Positions 1 through 9,041 of a DNA stretch of 64,000 nucleotides are shown one piece after another. Made by a program: the position numbers and the translations under genes. Numbering within the stretch: position 1 is the stretch's first letter; every line of letters begins with the position of its first letter. The notes beneath the pieces were generated by a model that saw only the letters and a program-made list of their open reading frames with translations, was not told the origin of the DNA and made no database searches. This stretch comes from Paenibacillaceae bacterium (GTDB taxonomy: Bacteria > Bacillota > Bacilli > Paenibacillales > Paenibacillaceae): the NCBI GenBank assembly GCA_900766135.1, contig CAAFUF010000057.1, positions 26,718 through 90,717 on the forward strand. Direction: 5' to 3'.

Positions 1-1012
1 CGTAATACGCATTGCCAAGCGGCCCTTCCCTGGACTCGACCGTATAGACGAAGGCTCCGGCATCATCCTCCCGGACCACCGCGTTGGGAATCAGCAGCGT
101 CCCTGGGTTTCCCGACTTCGCTAACGTGATCCGCGCTTTTTCCCCGCTGCGCAAATCATCCCCTTGCAGCGATACCGTCAATAGCTGAGCAGGAGCAGCG
201 TACCCGTCTGTGCCGCTTGCCCCGTCGCCGGAAGCGCCGCCCCCCGTCCCCGCTCGCAGGCCGGAAACCTTGCCCGTAACCGATCGGTTATCCTGATCCG
301 GTAACAAGACGTCCAGCTCGTCGCCGATCCGCAGCAACTCCGCGACATCGCCCGGAATTTGCAGTTCCAATCGAAAACCCCTTGAGGCATTCGACATGCG
401 AATATCCGGCCCTCCGGCGGAAGTCAGCCCTTCCTCCGCCGATATCCCGATAATGGTTCCGTCGAACGGGGCGTTCAGCCGGCGGTTTTCCTCCAGACTC
501 TGCTGCAAGGCCGCAAGATGCTGTCCCTGCATGGATATATCGATGTTCGCGGTCTCGATCGCGGCTTTGGCGTTTTGCTTGGCCGCTTCATCCCCGTCCT
601 GCGCCGCTTGTTTATAAGCGGCTTCCAGTCCGCCAAGCGACAGCTTGAGCTTCTCAAGGCTTGCTTTCATGTCGGCCAGTTGCTGCTGCGCTTCACCGGC
701 GTCATACTCGATCAGCGTATCTCCCTTTCGAACCCTGTCCCCTTCCCGAACCAGCACCTTGGCGGCCTTCCATCCTGCCGGATTCGCCAAATCCCGCTCG
801 GCTCCATACTGCAACGCCGCCGTGCCTTGAAAGGAGTGGACCAATTCGCCCGGGCTCGCTTCGGCCGTAAGCACTTTCGGCAGGGTAAGTCCCTGCAGCG
901 TGTTGCCTAACAATGTAAAAATCAACAGCACACCGATAAACAACCCGGCAAGCAACCTGATTTTACGCTGCCGGGCGTTCAGCCGCCGTTCTTCGTTCGA
1001 TGGCGAATCCAA
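1..1012 (-). CDS. HlyD/RND-type membrane fusion (adaptor) protein, 3' part beyond window
   Basis: About 337 residues are visible and the C-terminus lies past the left edge. The start is read as TTG at 1012, because a TGA lies in frame three codons upstream and AAGGGA sits 12 nt before it. A short charged N-terminus is followed by one membrane segment (about residues 18-40, LLAGLFIGVLLIFTLLGN), a first lipoyl-like half (KVLVREGDRVRKGDTLIEY), a long alpha-helical hairpin rich in Ala, Gln and Lys (about 95-165), a second lipoyl half (LNAPFDGTIIGI) and the start of a beta-barrel domain. This order is that of periplasmic adaptor proteins, which in Gram-positives link to MacB-like or ABC exporters. 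It lies 18 nt after a sugar-type ABC permease gene and is probably its operon partner. The substrate is unknown, and an exporter may follow outside the window. Confidence 0.85.
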   Translation of the reverse strand, partial: MDSPSNEERRLNARQRKIRLLAGLFIGVLLIFTLLGNTLQGLTLPKVLTAEASPGELVHSFQGTAALQYGAERDLANPAGWKAAKVLVREGDRVRKGDTLIEYDAGEAQQQLADMKASLEKLKLSLGGLEAAYKQAAQDGDEAAKQNAKAAIETANIDISMQGQHLAALQQSLEENRRLNAPFDGTIIGISAEEGLTSAGGPDIRMSNASRGFRLELQIPGDVAELLRIGDELDVLLPDQDNRSVTGKVSGLRAGTGGGASGDGASGTDGYAAPAQLLTVSLQGDDLRSGEKARITLAKSGNPGTLLIPNAVVREDDAGAFVYTVESREGPLGNAYY

Positions 1013-1030
1013 TGCGTATCACGTTCCCTT

Positions 1031-1909
1031 CTACCCTTTGATGCCCGAAAGCTGAACCCCTTGGATGAAATAGGACTCGGCATACAGATACAACAGCACC
1101 ATCGGCGCCATATAAACCGCCGACGCCGCAAAGCTCACGCCTCGCGCGTCCGCTTCGATTTGCGCCAGATACAGCGACAACGGCTGCTTGAACGTATCCT
1201 GAAGGAAAATCAACGGCTGCTCAATCATGTTCCAGTAATCGACGAACAAGAGCACCGCCAGCGCGGCAAGTCCCGGTTTAACGAGCGGCAGTACGACGCG
1301 GGCAAAAATCGTCCACTGTCCCGCCCCATCCATTTTCGCCGCTTCTGTGTAGGCATTCGGGATATGGGCCATAAACTGGCGCAGCATAAATACCCCAAAC
1401 GCGCCGAAGATGCCCGGTAAAATAATCGCTGCTTCCGTATTCATCAGGCCAAGCTCGTCCACCACCAAATAGTTCGGGACCAGCGTCACCTGAAACGGCA
1501 TCAGCATCGTCATGACATAAATCAAGAACAGCTTGTCCCTGCCGCGAAAGCGAAGTTTCGCAAATGCATAGGCCGCAAGGGAGGCCACCAGCGTCTGGCC
1601 GGCAACAATCGGAGCCGTCATGCCGGCCGAATTCCAAAACATCCGCAGGAATTTGGAATTCATGATCAATACCTCGCGGTATTGTTCGAAACTCAGCCAG
1701 TCGGGAAGAAGCTTCAGATTCACGAAATTGTCCTTGCCGCCCATCGCAATATCCGTCATCTGTCCGATAAGGTCGTAATTCCATCCGATTTCCCGTTCCG
1801 TCATCAGCGAATTCGTTAAGGTCAAGACCAGCGGTACCGCCATCATCGCGGCAAACATGCCGATGATCGCCGTTAAAGCGAGTTTGGGAAGCCATTGCGA
1901 TATTTTCAT
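1031..1909 (-). CDS. carbohydrate-type ABC transporter permease, MalG/LacG family
   Basis: Inner-membrane subunit of a binding-protein-dependent importer (CUT1-like). 292 residues with about six hydrophobic segments; the EAA loop that docks the ATPase reads EAAKMDGAGQWTIFARVVLP from about residue 189. The ATG at 1909 is chosen over an upstream in-frame codon at 1936 because AAGGGAGG sits 7 nt before it. An insertion-like stretch (about residues 38-75) between the first two membrane segments fits the extracytoplasmic loop of MalG-type proteins. It follows the MalF-type partner directly with a short gap. No ATPase gene is present in the operon; in Bacillales such importers commonly share a general MsmX-type ATPase, which is inferred here. 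Confidence 0.92.
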   Translation of the reverse strand: MKISQWLPKLALTAIIGMFAAMMAVPLVLTLTNSLMTEREIGWNYDLIGQMTDIAMGGKDNFVNLKLLPDWLSFEQYREVLIMNSKFLRMFWNSAGMTAPIVAGQTLVASLAAYAFAKLRFRGRDKLFLIYVMTMLMPFQVTLVPNYLVVDELGLMNTEAAIILPGIFGAFGVFMLRQFMAHIPNAYTEAAKMDGAGQWTIFARVVLPLVKPGLAALAVLLFVDYWNMIEQPLIFLQDTFKQPLSLYLAQIEADARGVSFAASAVYMAPMVLLYLYAESYFIQGVQLSGIKG

Positions 1910-1922
1910 GACAAGCCCTCCC

Positions 1923-2804
1923 TTACTCCAGAACATCCCGAAACCGGCGCTCCACGGACAGGAGAACCGTAACCAGGGCGACGATGCAGGCGACCATCAG
2001 CGTTGCCGCTGCCGTCATCTTCTGGATATCCAGCGAGGCGAACATGTTGTTCATGTAATGCTGCAGCATGTAGATCCGGTCATAGGGATAATCGCCGGCA
2101 AGCAGGTACGTTTCGCGAAAAACTTTAAACGAATTAATGATCGAAATCAGGATGACGAAAAACATCGTAGGCGTCAGGTAAACCAGCGTGATCCGGAAAA
2201 ATTGATGCACGGGCCCCGCCCCTTCCATCCGCGCCGTCTCGTAATAATCCTTCGGAATGGATTGCAAGGCAGCCAGAAATAAAATCATGTCATAGCCGAT
2301 GTTCTTCCAGAGATACATTACGGCAATCACGGCCATCGCCCCGTCCGATTGGAGCCAATCGACCCTCCCGAAGTGAAAGTCATGCAGCCAAGCGTTCAAG
2401 GTCCCGTTCCAGTCGAACAAAATTTGCCAAACCGTTACCACCGAGGCAACCGGGACAACGAGCGGCAAAACAAACGCGGTCTGCAGCCCCTGGCGGAAAA
2501 ACAGCCGTTGATTCAGCAGCAGCGCAAGCGTCAGCGATATCGCAATCAGGAGTGGAACGCTGATCCCCGTAAACAGCAGCGTATTCGCTGCCGCTTTTCG
2601 GAAGGAACCGCTGGAGAGCAGGTCCGCATAATTTTCGAGACCGACGAACTTGCCGCCGACCGCGCGGTCCGTAAAGGATTCATAAATGCCGTAGACAAAA
2701 GGAATCAGGTAAAAAAGCGAAAAGCCGATGGTGCTTGGCGCCAAAAACAGCAGAGCCGACCCGGCGTCTCCACGCAGCCGGAAGGCCGTACGGAGCCTAT
2801 TCAT
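1923..2804 (-). CDS. carbohydrate-type ABC transporter permease, MalF/UgpA family
   Basis: First permease of the sugar-type importer, 293 residues with six predicted membrane segments beginning at about residue 17. The EAA-type loop is ETARMEGAGPVHQFFRI from about residue 189, the docking site for the ATPase. The ATG overlaps the end of the binding-protein gene by 8 nt, which indicates translational coupling. Partner of the MalG-type permease that follows. The substrate cannot be read from the sequence; family members take up oligosaccharides or glycerol phosphates. Confidence 0.92.
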   Translation of the reverse strand: MNRLRTAFRLRGDAGSALLFLAPSTIGFSLFYLIPFVYGIYESFTDRAVGGKFVGLENYADLLSSGSFRKAAANTLLFTGISVPLLIAISLTLALLLNQRLFFRQGLQTAFVLPLVVPVASVVTVWQILFDWNGTLNAWLHDFHFGRVDWLQSDGAMAVIAVMYLWKNIGYDMILFLAALQSIPKDYYETARMEGAGPVHQFFRITLVYLTPTMFFVILISIINSFKVFRETYLLAGDYPYDRIYMLQHYMNNMFASLDIQKMTAAATLMVACIVALVTVLLSVERRFRDVLE

Positions 2805-4191
2805 TGAGGTAGGTCGTGACTTTGTTTTGAATCAACTTCGCGACCTCCTCCGCCGATTTTTGCCCGCTAAAAAACGCTTTGGATTCTTCATAAACCATTT
2901 CGGCTATCTTCGTGGATTTGGTGTTTCTGGGTACCGGATGAGACGCTCCGGTCAGGTGCTTCATCAACCCGTCCAGCTCTTCATCGTTGACCTTGACCGG
3001 TACGCCATGATGCGGCCCCTCTTTTTCGGTCGGTACCTGCCCGTCCTTTTTCAATTGAGCGACTTCCCGGTCGTACAGTTTTTTATTGATCGGAAAACCG
3101 GCATGAATCGGAGAAACCGAAACTTGATCCGACATCATGAACTTGATGAAGTCCCAGGCCTGCTCTTTCACCTTCGAGTTTGCGCTGATACCGACGCCGC
3201 GGTAGACCTGAAAATAACCTCCAACGCCGGCTTCCTGCGCATGCGGCTGAACGAATAGCCTCATATCCAAACCGCGTCCCCCGCCGTTCAACGTTTTGAA
3301 ATAATCGCCGGGAGAGTTGATTTGGACAGGGATGAACAGCGGCTGGCCGTCCGTTCCGATCACGCCTTCTTCGGACATCGCTTTGACCTGCTTCATCAGC
3401 CCCGTGAAGGAAGCGGCGTCAAAATACGCCTTGCCCATGGCTTCATCCATAAACAAGGAAGCATTGTCGGACACCATCCAATTGAGCATATCTTGCGGTT
3501 CTGCATAGAGGGCTTGCCGGTATTCACCGCTTACCAGCTTGTTGGAGATTTCGGCAAAATCATTCCACGACCACGTCTGGTCCTCGATCTTTACGCCCGA
3601 CTGTGCGATGGCGTCCTTGTTCGCCGAAAGACCTACCAGAAAGAAAGACAGCGGCATTTTGTAAATTCCGTCGCCGGTTTTGGCGTTATCGAGAATATTG
3701 GCAAAGTAATCATCTTTGTTGAAAGAGGAATCCTGACTCATCATCGTTTCAAGATTGACGAGCAGCCCATGCCTTACATAACTTTCGACCGGCAAGTCAT
3801 CGAGCTGGATGAGATCGGGGCCTTTGCCTGCCAGCATCGCGGTGCTTACGCCGGATTGAAACTTCTCCATCTCGGCTTCCAAATGCGAATCATCGGTCCG
3901 GACATCCTCCAACTGAATCGTGACGTCCGGATGTAGCGCTTCATAGTTCTTTTTCGCTTCCTGAAAACGCTCGTCCGGGAAAAACATCTGGAACACGACG
4001 GTCTTTTTGCCGCCTGTGCCGGTTCCGCCGCCGCTATCCTGAGGCGCGTTATCTCCCGTCTTCGCCGGGTTCGAACCGGCCGCATTCGTCCCGGATGCGC
4101 CGGGTTGCGAACCTCCTCCGCCTCCGCTGCAGGCGGCTATCGTGAATAACACGAGACAACTCGCAATAACGAGCGATATTTTGGGGTTCAT
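2797..4191 (-). CDS. extracellular solute-binding lipoprotein of sugar-type ABC importer
   Basis: 464-residue family 1 solute-binding protein, the first gene of the importer operon. The ATG at 4191 is preferred to one 12 codons upstream since AAAGGAG lies about 10 nt before it and a clean lipoprotein signal follows: hydrophobic core and lipobox TIAAC with Cys21. A Gly/Ser/Asn/Pro-rich linker (about 22-65) leads into the two-lobed domain beginning KKTVVFQMFFPDERFQEAKKNYEALHP, typical of this family. It would sit on the outer face of the membrane and deliver a carbohydrate or related ligand to the two permeases encoded downstream. The ligand is not determinable from the sequence. The next gene upstream, on the same strand, is separated by a strong terminator. 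Confidence 0.92.
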   Translation of the reverse strand: MNPKISLVIASCLVLFTIAACSGGGGGSQPGASGTNAAGSNPAKTGDNAPQDSGGGTGTGGKKTVVFQMFFPDERFQEAKKNYEALHPDVTIQLEDVRTDDSHLEAEMEKFQSGVSTAMLAGKGPDLIQLDDLPVESYVRHGLLVNLETMMSQDSSFNKDDYFANILDNAKTGDGIYKMPLSFFLVGLSANKDAIAQSGVKIEDQTWSWNDFAEISNKLVSGEYRQALYAEPQDMLNWMVSDNASLFMDEAMGKAYFDAASFTGLMKQVKAMSEEGVIGTDGQPLFIPVQINSPGDYFKTLNGGGRGLDMRLFVQPHAQEAGVGGYFQVYRGVGISANSKVKEQAWDFIKFMMSDQVSVSPIHAGFPINKKLYDREVAQLKKDGQVPTEKEGPHHGVPVKVNDEELDGLMKHLTGASHPVPRNTKSTKIAEMVYEESKAFFSGQKSAEEVAKLIQNKVTTYLNE

Positions 4192-4299
4192 CCTCGCATG
4201 TCTCCTTTCGGCCGATATCGGTGTCAATACCGGTCTTCTTAATGTAAAGGAGAGATGTCATCAAGGTTTGGCCGAGTTGTAAACAAAATGTCTCCAAAA

Positions 4300-4358
4300 C
4301 AAAAAGCATCCCGTGGAAATACGGCGGCTGTTCTAAGCTCCGTTTTCCCAGGGATGCT
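4300..4358 (-). terminator. rho-independent terminator after the 4374-5528 lipoprotein gene
   Basis: Arms AGCATCCC (4305-4312) and GGGATGCT (4351-4358) pair perfectly, with further imperfect pairing inside (GGAAA with TTTCC, ACGG with CCGT). Read on the minus strand the stem is followed by TTTTTGTTTTGG. It separates the two-component operon from the importer operon. Confidence 0.85.
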
Positions 4359-4373
4359 GGTTTGACAATGGAT

Positions 4374-5528
4374 TTATTTAAACTCAATGATAAACGGCAA
4401 ATAGTCTGCGGCGGCCGGTCCGGACACGACTTCTCCCTCTCTTGCTTCTTGCTTGCCCGGCAATATCGCGTAGGTTTTTTGTCCTTGAACCAGCAGCTCG
4501 CCGTTATCCAGACTCCATGCCATTTGCCAGGGGATTACGCCTTGATAAAGTAATTTTTGATTTAAAATGTTATTCCCCTGCAGCTTTCCGGCATAGATCG
4601 TATCTTGATTTTTCGTATAAGCGATATATTTCCGATCCGGGGATAACTGAAACGTATCCGCGCGTTCCAGCAAAATGGCGATCGCATCGTTTCGGGGATC
4701 ATACGCATACAGCGTGCCGTCCCGTCCAATAAATGCCGCCTGATCACTATTGATCCAGGCCGCCGGTGTTCCGCCGGCAAGCTCATGTTGATATAGAACG
4801 CTAAACTTACCGCCTTTCCATGTCCCGATGGTTAATTCGGGTCGATCCGAATAACCGTTGATGATCAGGGCGGTTTTTCCGTCATCCGAGAACTTGACGG
4901 TCGCGCTGAAATTCTCTTTGCCTCCTCCCGGCATGGCATAGTGCCGAAGCTCCCCGCTTTCCGAATCGTATAGGTTAACGGTAACATCTGTCATCCTGTC
5001 GTCGGAAGTTACATAAGAGAGAAAGCGGCTGTTATCGGACCACATGAACCATTTGGACAGGAATTCGCTTGAAGCGGTCTTATCGACGACGACTTTCTCC
5101 GATTGATCGGCGAGCGAGATCAACTGCAACGAGGAGGATCCATCGCTGTCCGTCCCGTAGGATACGGCATAACGTCCATCCGGGGACAAGCCCAGAATGG
5201 CGGTTTTCTTGTCGAGCGAAAACAGCTTCTCCCCGGACTCAAATGGAGCGGCAAGGCTTTCCAGGGTTTGCCCGGAAACCCTGTCCTGAGCGAACCTCAA
5301 TAGCTCGTCCGGTCCGTACCACCCCAAAACGCTACCGCTTCTCCATATATCCTCGGGAAGCCGGAATATGGTTTTGACCTCGAACAGCCCGTTGGTTTGG
5401 CTTTGCTCACGGTCTTCCTCCGTGTCGGGAATGATGATCGTTTGGGGGCGCTGATCCCTCATGCATCCGGTCAGCAAGAAGCCGGTCAGGACGATCGAAG
5501 CCAATAGGAACGTTATTTTTTTGCTCAT
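4374..5528 (-). CDS. lipoprotein with TolB/WD40-like beta-propeller repeats
   Basis: 384 residues beginning with a lipoprotein signal (MSKKITFLLASIVLTGFLLT, then GC with Cys22). The remainder has several repeats of the type LSPDGRYAVSYGTDSDG, FSDDGKTALIINGYSD and LSPDRKYIAYTKNQD, which is the pattern of TolB-like propellers. It overlaps the upstream histidine kinase stop by 4 nt (ATGA), so it is cotranslated with the two-component pair. It may be an extracytoplasmic accessory or sensor for the kinase, but this is inference from position. No enzyme motif was recognised. Confidence 0.85.
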   Translation of the reverse strand: MSKKITFLLASIVLTGFLLTGCMRDQRPQTIIIPDTEEDREQSQTNGLFEVKTIFRLPEDIWRSGSVLGWYGPDELLRFAQDRVSGQTLESLAAPFESGEKLFSLDKKTAILGLSPDGRYAVSYGTDSDGSSSLQLISLADQSEKVVVDKTASSEFLSKWFMWSDNSRFLSYVTSDDRMTDVTVNLYDSESGELRHYAMPGGGKENFSATVKFSDDGKTALIINGYSDRPELTIGTWKGGKFSVLYQHELAGGTPAAWINSDQAAFIGRDGTLYAYDPRNDAIAILLERADTFQLSPDRKYIAYTKNQDTIYAGKLQGNNILNQKLLYQGVIPWQMAWSLDNGELLVQGQKTYAILPGKQEAREGEVVSGPAAADYLPFIIEFK

Positions 5529-6997
5529 GGCCGCTCCCTCTCCGCTTTCATGTAAGGCAGCTCCACCACAACGGTGGTCGTTTCGTTCTCGCTAGTCATG
5601 CGGATGCTGCCTCCGTGATCGTCGACGATCGATTTGGCGATGCCAAGCCCCAGACCGACGCTGCCCGCTTCCTTGGCGCCTTGACGGTCCGGCAAATAAT
5701 ATGGTTCGAAAATTTCTGCCAGATGCTCCCGTGAAATCGTCTTCCCCCGGTTTGCAATAACGAATCGAACCGTCTCCCCGGCACGCTCGGCTTCGGCCTT
5801 GATCTCCGAATAGATGTCGCTATATTTGACCGCATTATCCAGTAAATTGATGAACAATTGCCGGATTCGGTCTCCTTGAGCGAAAACATGGAGCTCCTCC
5901 GCGATATGGCAACGAATCGTCTTTTGGTATCGTTTGGCCTTAAACGTCAGCGCCTCGCATACATCACGCAAGATTCGTCCCGTTTCGACGCGACTGAACT
6001 CCTCCTGGCCGGCGGTCTCCCGCGATAACTCCAGCAGCCTCATCACCAGGGCGTGCAGTCGCTCGCTTTCCTGAACAACGTGGTTCATCCCTTTGTCGAA
6101 AAAGGCCGGATCCGATTCGCCTTGCTGCCGGATGATTTCCGCGTAGCCGAGAATGGAGGTCAACGGCGTTTTCAACTCATGGGTCACATTGTCGAAGAAG
6201 TTCTTCCGCTGCCGGTTCAAATGCTCGAGGCGATCGCGATCCCGTTCGATTCGAACGATTTGCTGCTTGATTTGCCCGATCATTTCGTTGAAGTTCGCAG
6301 CCAACCGGCCGATTTCGTCCCGCCGTGCCCGTTTGATGTCGATGTGGACGTCGAGATTCCCGTTCATCACTTCGTTGGAAGCTTTGCTAAGCTTGACCAG
6401 TGGAATGGTAATATTGCGGGACAGGATATACGAAAACAGGAATGCCGCCGCGAAAATCGCCAGCGCCAGATAGGTGATCGTATTCAAAATCGTGCCGGTC
6501 TGCTCGTGCAGCAGGGTGAAGTCTTTGGCGAACCGCAGAATCCCCACTTTGGTTCCGTCGATCACGACAGGATATGAATAGTGAACGGCGGCCGTCCCCT
6601 CTTCATAGGAGATCGTGTATGCGGTTTTTCCCGCAAGCGCCTGCCTCAAATCGTCGTCGGACACGCCGGCAAAAGCCTCGCCGGAGGTAGAATACAGCAG
6701 GACGCCGTCCAATGTGTAGGCGCTTATCTCGCTGGAAGTCGCCCGGTTCAGGTCCGTGACCATCTCCTCGGCCATCTGACCGAAATAGAGGTCATCGTTC
6801 GTAAAGTGATTGATCAGGAAAGCCTGGCGAACATAGATATTGCTGTTTTTTTTCAGCCCGATCAAATCGTCCGTAATGATTCTCCGGTTGCTCGTTTGAA
6901 TGATGTGGTCGATTGTTTGATTCAGCAGCAGGAAAGACAAGGCAAAAATTAGAAAAAAACCGACGAGAAACTTTCCCTGAATGGTGCGGATCATCAT
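5525..6997 (-). CDS. sensor histidine kinase with extracellular domain and HAMP
   Basis: 490-residue membrane kinase. Order: first membrane helix (about 10-28), extracytoplasmic sensor of about 140 residues, second helix (about 172-192), HAMP linker (about 195-248), HisKA box FFDNVTHELKTPLTSILGY with His273, then an HATPase domain with the N-box around LLDNAVKYSD and G-box GLGLGIAKS. It would phosphorylate the OmpR-type regulator encoded immediately upstream, with no gap between the two genes. The stimulus is unknown; the downstream lipoprotein may take part in sensing. Confidence 0.93.
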   Translation of the reverse strand: MMIRTIQGKFLVGFFLIFALSFLLLNQTIDHIIQTSNRRIITDDLIGLKKNSNIYVRQAFLINHFTNDDLYFGQMAEEMVTDLNRATSSEISAYTLDGVLLYSTSGEAFAGVSDDDLRQALAGKTAYTISYEEGTAAVHYSYPVVIDGTKVGILRFAKDFTLLHEQTGTILNTITYLALAIFAAAFLFSYILSRNITIPLVKLSKASNEVMNGNLDVHIDIKRARRDEIGRLAANFNEMIGQIKQQIVRIERDRDRLEHLNRQRKNFFDNVTHELKTPLTSILGYAEIIRQQGESDPAFFDKGMNHVVQESERLHALVMRLLELSRETAGQEEFSRVETGRILRDVCEALTFKAKRYQKTIRCHIAEELHVFAQGDRIRQLFINLLDNAVKYSDIYSEIKAEAERAGETVRFVIANRGKTISREHLAEIFEPYYLPDRQGAKEAGSVGLGLGIAKSIVDDHGGSIRMTSENETTTVVVELPYMKAERERP

Positions 6998-7696
6998 TTA
7001 GTCCGCCTGCTTCTCGAATTTGTAGCCGATTCCAAACACGGTCGTGATCAGGTCGCCCGCATCCAGCTTTTTGCGCAAGCGCTGGATATGGGTATCCACT
7101 GTGCGCGTATCTCCGGGAAAGTCATATCCCCACACGAGATCGAGCAGGTCGGTGCGCGAATAGATTTTGCCCCGGTGGCGATATAGGCGCAGCAGCAGAT
7201 CGAATTCCTTCGGCGTCAAATCGACGGGCTCGCCGTTCTTGCGTACAAGCCGTTCGCTTTCGACCACCTCGATATTTTTGAAGCGAATCCGCTCTTCCTC
7301 CCGGGATTCCTCGTGCCCTTGGCCGGCCGGCTGCACCCGGCGTAGAATCGTGCGAATGCGTGCCAGCACCTCGCGCAAATCGAACGGCTTCGTAATATAG
7401 TCGTCGGCGCCGAACTCGAGGCCGAGGATTTTATCGGTAATGTCGGACTTCGCCGTAATCATCAGGATCGGAATGTTATGGGTTGCCGTCACTTTCTTGC
7501 AAATATCCAGCCCGCTTTGATCCGGCAGCATCCAGTCCAGCAACAGCAAATCCGGCCGGTATGTCTTCATGGTTTCAAGGCCGTCCGCCCCGTTTCCCGC
7601 AGTCCTGATGTCGAACCCTTCTTTGGACAACCCGTAGGCGAGCAGATCGGCGATGGCCGCCTCGTCGTCGATGATGAGAATTTTCGTTTTCTCCAT
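6998..7696 (-). CDS. OmpR/PhoB-family response regulator
   Basis: 232 residues. The receiver domain has the acidic pair at IIDDEAAIADLL, the phosphoacceptor Asp in DLLLLDWMLPDQSG and the conserved Lys in DDYITKPFDLREV. The C-terminal winged helix includes LTPKEFDLLLRLYRHRGKIYSR and DTHIQRLRKKLD, the PhoB-type DNA-binding signature. The ATG at 7696 is chosen because GGAGG lies 5 nt upstream; a TTG four codons earlier overlaps that site. First gene of a three-gene operon with the kinase and propeller lipoprotein. Target genes are unknown; the neighbouring importer operon is a natural candidate. Confidence 0.93.
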   Translation of the reverse strand: MEKTKILIIDDEAAIADLLAYGLSKEGFDIRTAGNGADGLETMKTYRPDLLLLDWMLPDQSGLDICKKVTATHNIPILMITAKSDITDKILGLEFGADDYITKPFDLREVLARIRTILRRVQPAGQGHEESREEERIRFKNIEVVESERLVRKNGEPVDLTPKEFDLLLRLYRHRGKIYSRTDLLDLVWGYDFPGDTRTVDTHIQRLRKKLDAGDLITTVFGIGYKFEKQAD

Positions 7697-7886
7697 GTGC
7701 GCCTCCAATATCTTTCCTCGTACCTATTGTACTCTGTCTCCGGACGATCGGGAAAGTTTTGCGGCACCCCTCGCTTCGCACATTGGCGGCGCAACGGCGA
7801 TGCCCCGACTGGACGCGGAATTGGCGTTTCCGAGCGGACCGCTGCGCCCGCCCAGCACAAATAACATAGGTACCGCTAAGCGCGCA

Positions 7887-8867
7887 TCAAGAATCAAGAT
7901 GCCGGGCAATCATCAGCGAGGGATGTTCCGAGAGGGAAACCTCCTGCCCGGTGGTCGAGAAACGTACCGCCGGCCTTTGCATATTCGAGTCAATCCGGGT
8001 AACGATGGCACGTTCTCCATTACTCAGGACGACTTTGGAACCCGGTGGATAGGGGGCGCCCCCTTGGACGAAGGATTGGACGATTCGCGGATCAAAACCG
8101 CTGCCGTTCTGTGCCAGCACCGCTTCAACGGCTTCATGAGGAGCGACATGCAGCACCGAAACCAAATTTTCATAGAAATTGGCCAAGCCGCAAATTTGCG
8201 CATATTCATGGATTTCCGCCCCGGAGATTTTCCTTGGAAACCCGCTGCCGTCATATTGCTCGTGATGCTGGAAGGCGACGTGGGCCGAAGGTAAGCTGAC
8301 TTCGCGAATCGACCGCAAAAAGTTGAAACCTGCCTCCGGATGCCCGTCTCTCCCGTCGCATAGCCCTTTTCCGATGTCGTGCAGCAAACAACCCACCGCC
8401 AAGTCCCTTAATTGAAGATCATTGTAAGACAACGACTTGGCGATTTGCAGGGAAATTAGCGCCACATTCACGGCGTGGGCATAGTTATGAAGCTCCGCGG
8501 CCATCGCCGTCACCGGAACGGAAATGGCGACCGGCCGCCGCTTCACTTCATCCGCCAAGCTTTTTGCCCCCTGAAACAATGGTTTCGTCGGGAACGGTTT
8601 ATGTTCGGCGGCTGCCGCATAAGCCAGCTTGACATGCACGATTAACTCCAACCAGGTGGGGAAGTCCAGCATCTCTTCCAGCGTAATTCCCTTCGACTCG
8701 GAATCCTCGATCACGAGATGGGAAATCCCCATCTGCACAAATCGTTCCAGGTATATCGGGTGAACGGTATGGTTTGCCGCCAGCAGTACGCGTCCCCGGC
8801 TGTCATAAACCGCTTTCGCCAGCTGCATGGTTTGCTCGTTGTATTCGGTGATTGGGATTATTCTCAT
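7887..8867 (-). CDS. HD-GYP domain protein (cyclic-di-GMP phosphodiesterase-like)
   Basis: 326 residues. The N-terminal 110 residues lack a recognised domain. The HD-GYP core carries HDIGK at 163-167, HHEQYDGSGFP at 201-211 (GYP altered to GFP) and a C-terminal small beta domain of the PilZ-like or DUF3391-like kind (VVLSNGERAIVTRID). Where typical members have AD in the helix ending the metal site (ADxxDAL), this one reads LANFYENL, so an expected Asp ligand is Asn. The start has AAAGGAGG upstream. Family members hydrolyse c-di-GMP, but activity here is uncertain. Monocistronic by position; a terminator lies just upstream at 8964-9012. Confidence 0.85.
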   Translation of the reverse strand: MRIIPITEYNEQTMQLAKAVYDSRGRVLLAANHTVHPIYLERFVQMGISHLVIEDSESKGITLEEMLDFPTWLELIVHVKLAYAAAAEHKPFPTKPLFQGAKSLADEVKRRPVAISVPVTAMAAELHNYAHAVNVALISLQIAKSLSYNDLQLRDLAVGCLLHDIGKGLCDGRDGHPEAGFNFLRSIREVSLPSAHVAFQHHEQYDGSGFPRKISGAEIHEYAQICGLANFYENLVSVLHVAPHEAVEAVLAQNGSGFDPRIVQSFVQGGAPYPPGSKVVLSNGERAIVTRIDSNMQRPAVRFSTTGQEVSLSEHPSLMIARHLDS

Positions 8868-8963
8868 CTGGGCTGCCTCCTTTAAACTTATCGCGGGATC
8901 AACTCGTCGAATGCGACTTATTACCTAATACGAATAGGCTATCTCGATTTGTGGGGGACGAGG

Positions 8964-9012
8964 CAAAAAAAATGCTCGAAACGAAAAGCCGTTCAGCTTA
9001 CGTTTCGAGCAT
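8964..9012 (-). terminator. terminator after rsgI
   Basis: Perfect 12-bp arms ATGCTCGAAACG (8972-8983) and CGTTTCGAGCAT (9001-9012). On the minus strand the stem is followed by eight T residues. It ends the sigI-rsgI transcript. Confidence 0.92.
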
Positions 9013-9041
9013 CGCGATCCATTTGCCATTCCGGTTGCTTA

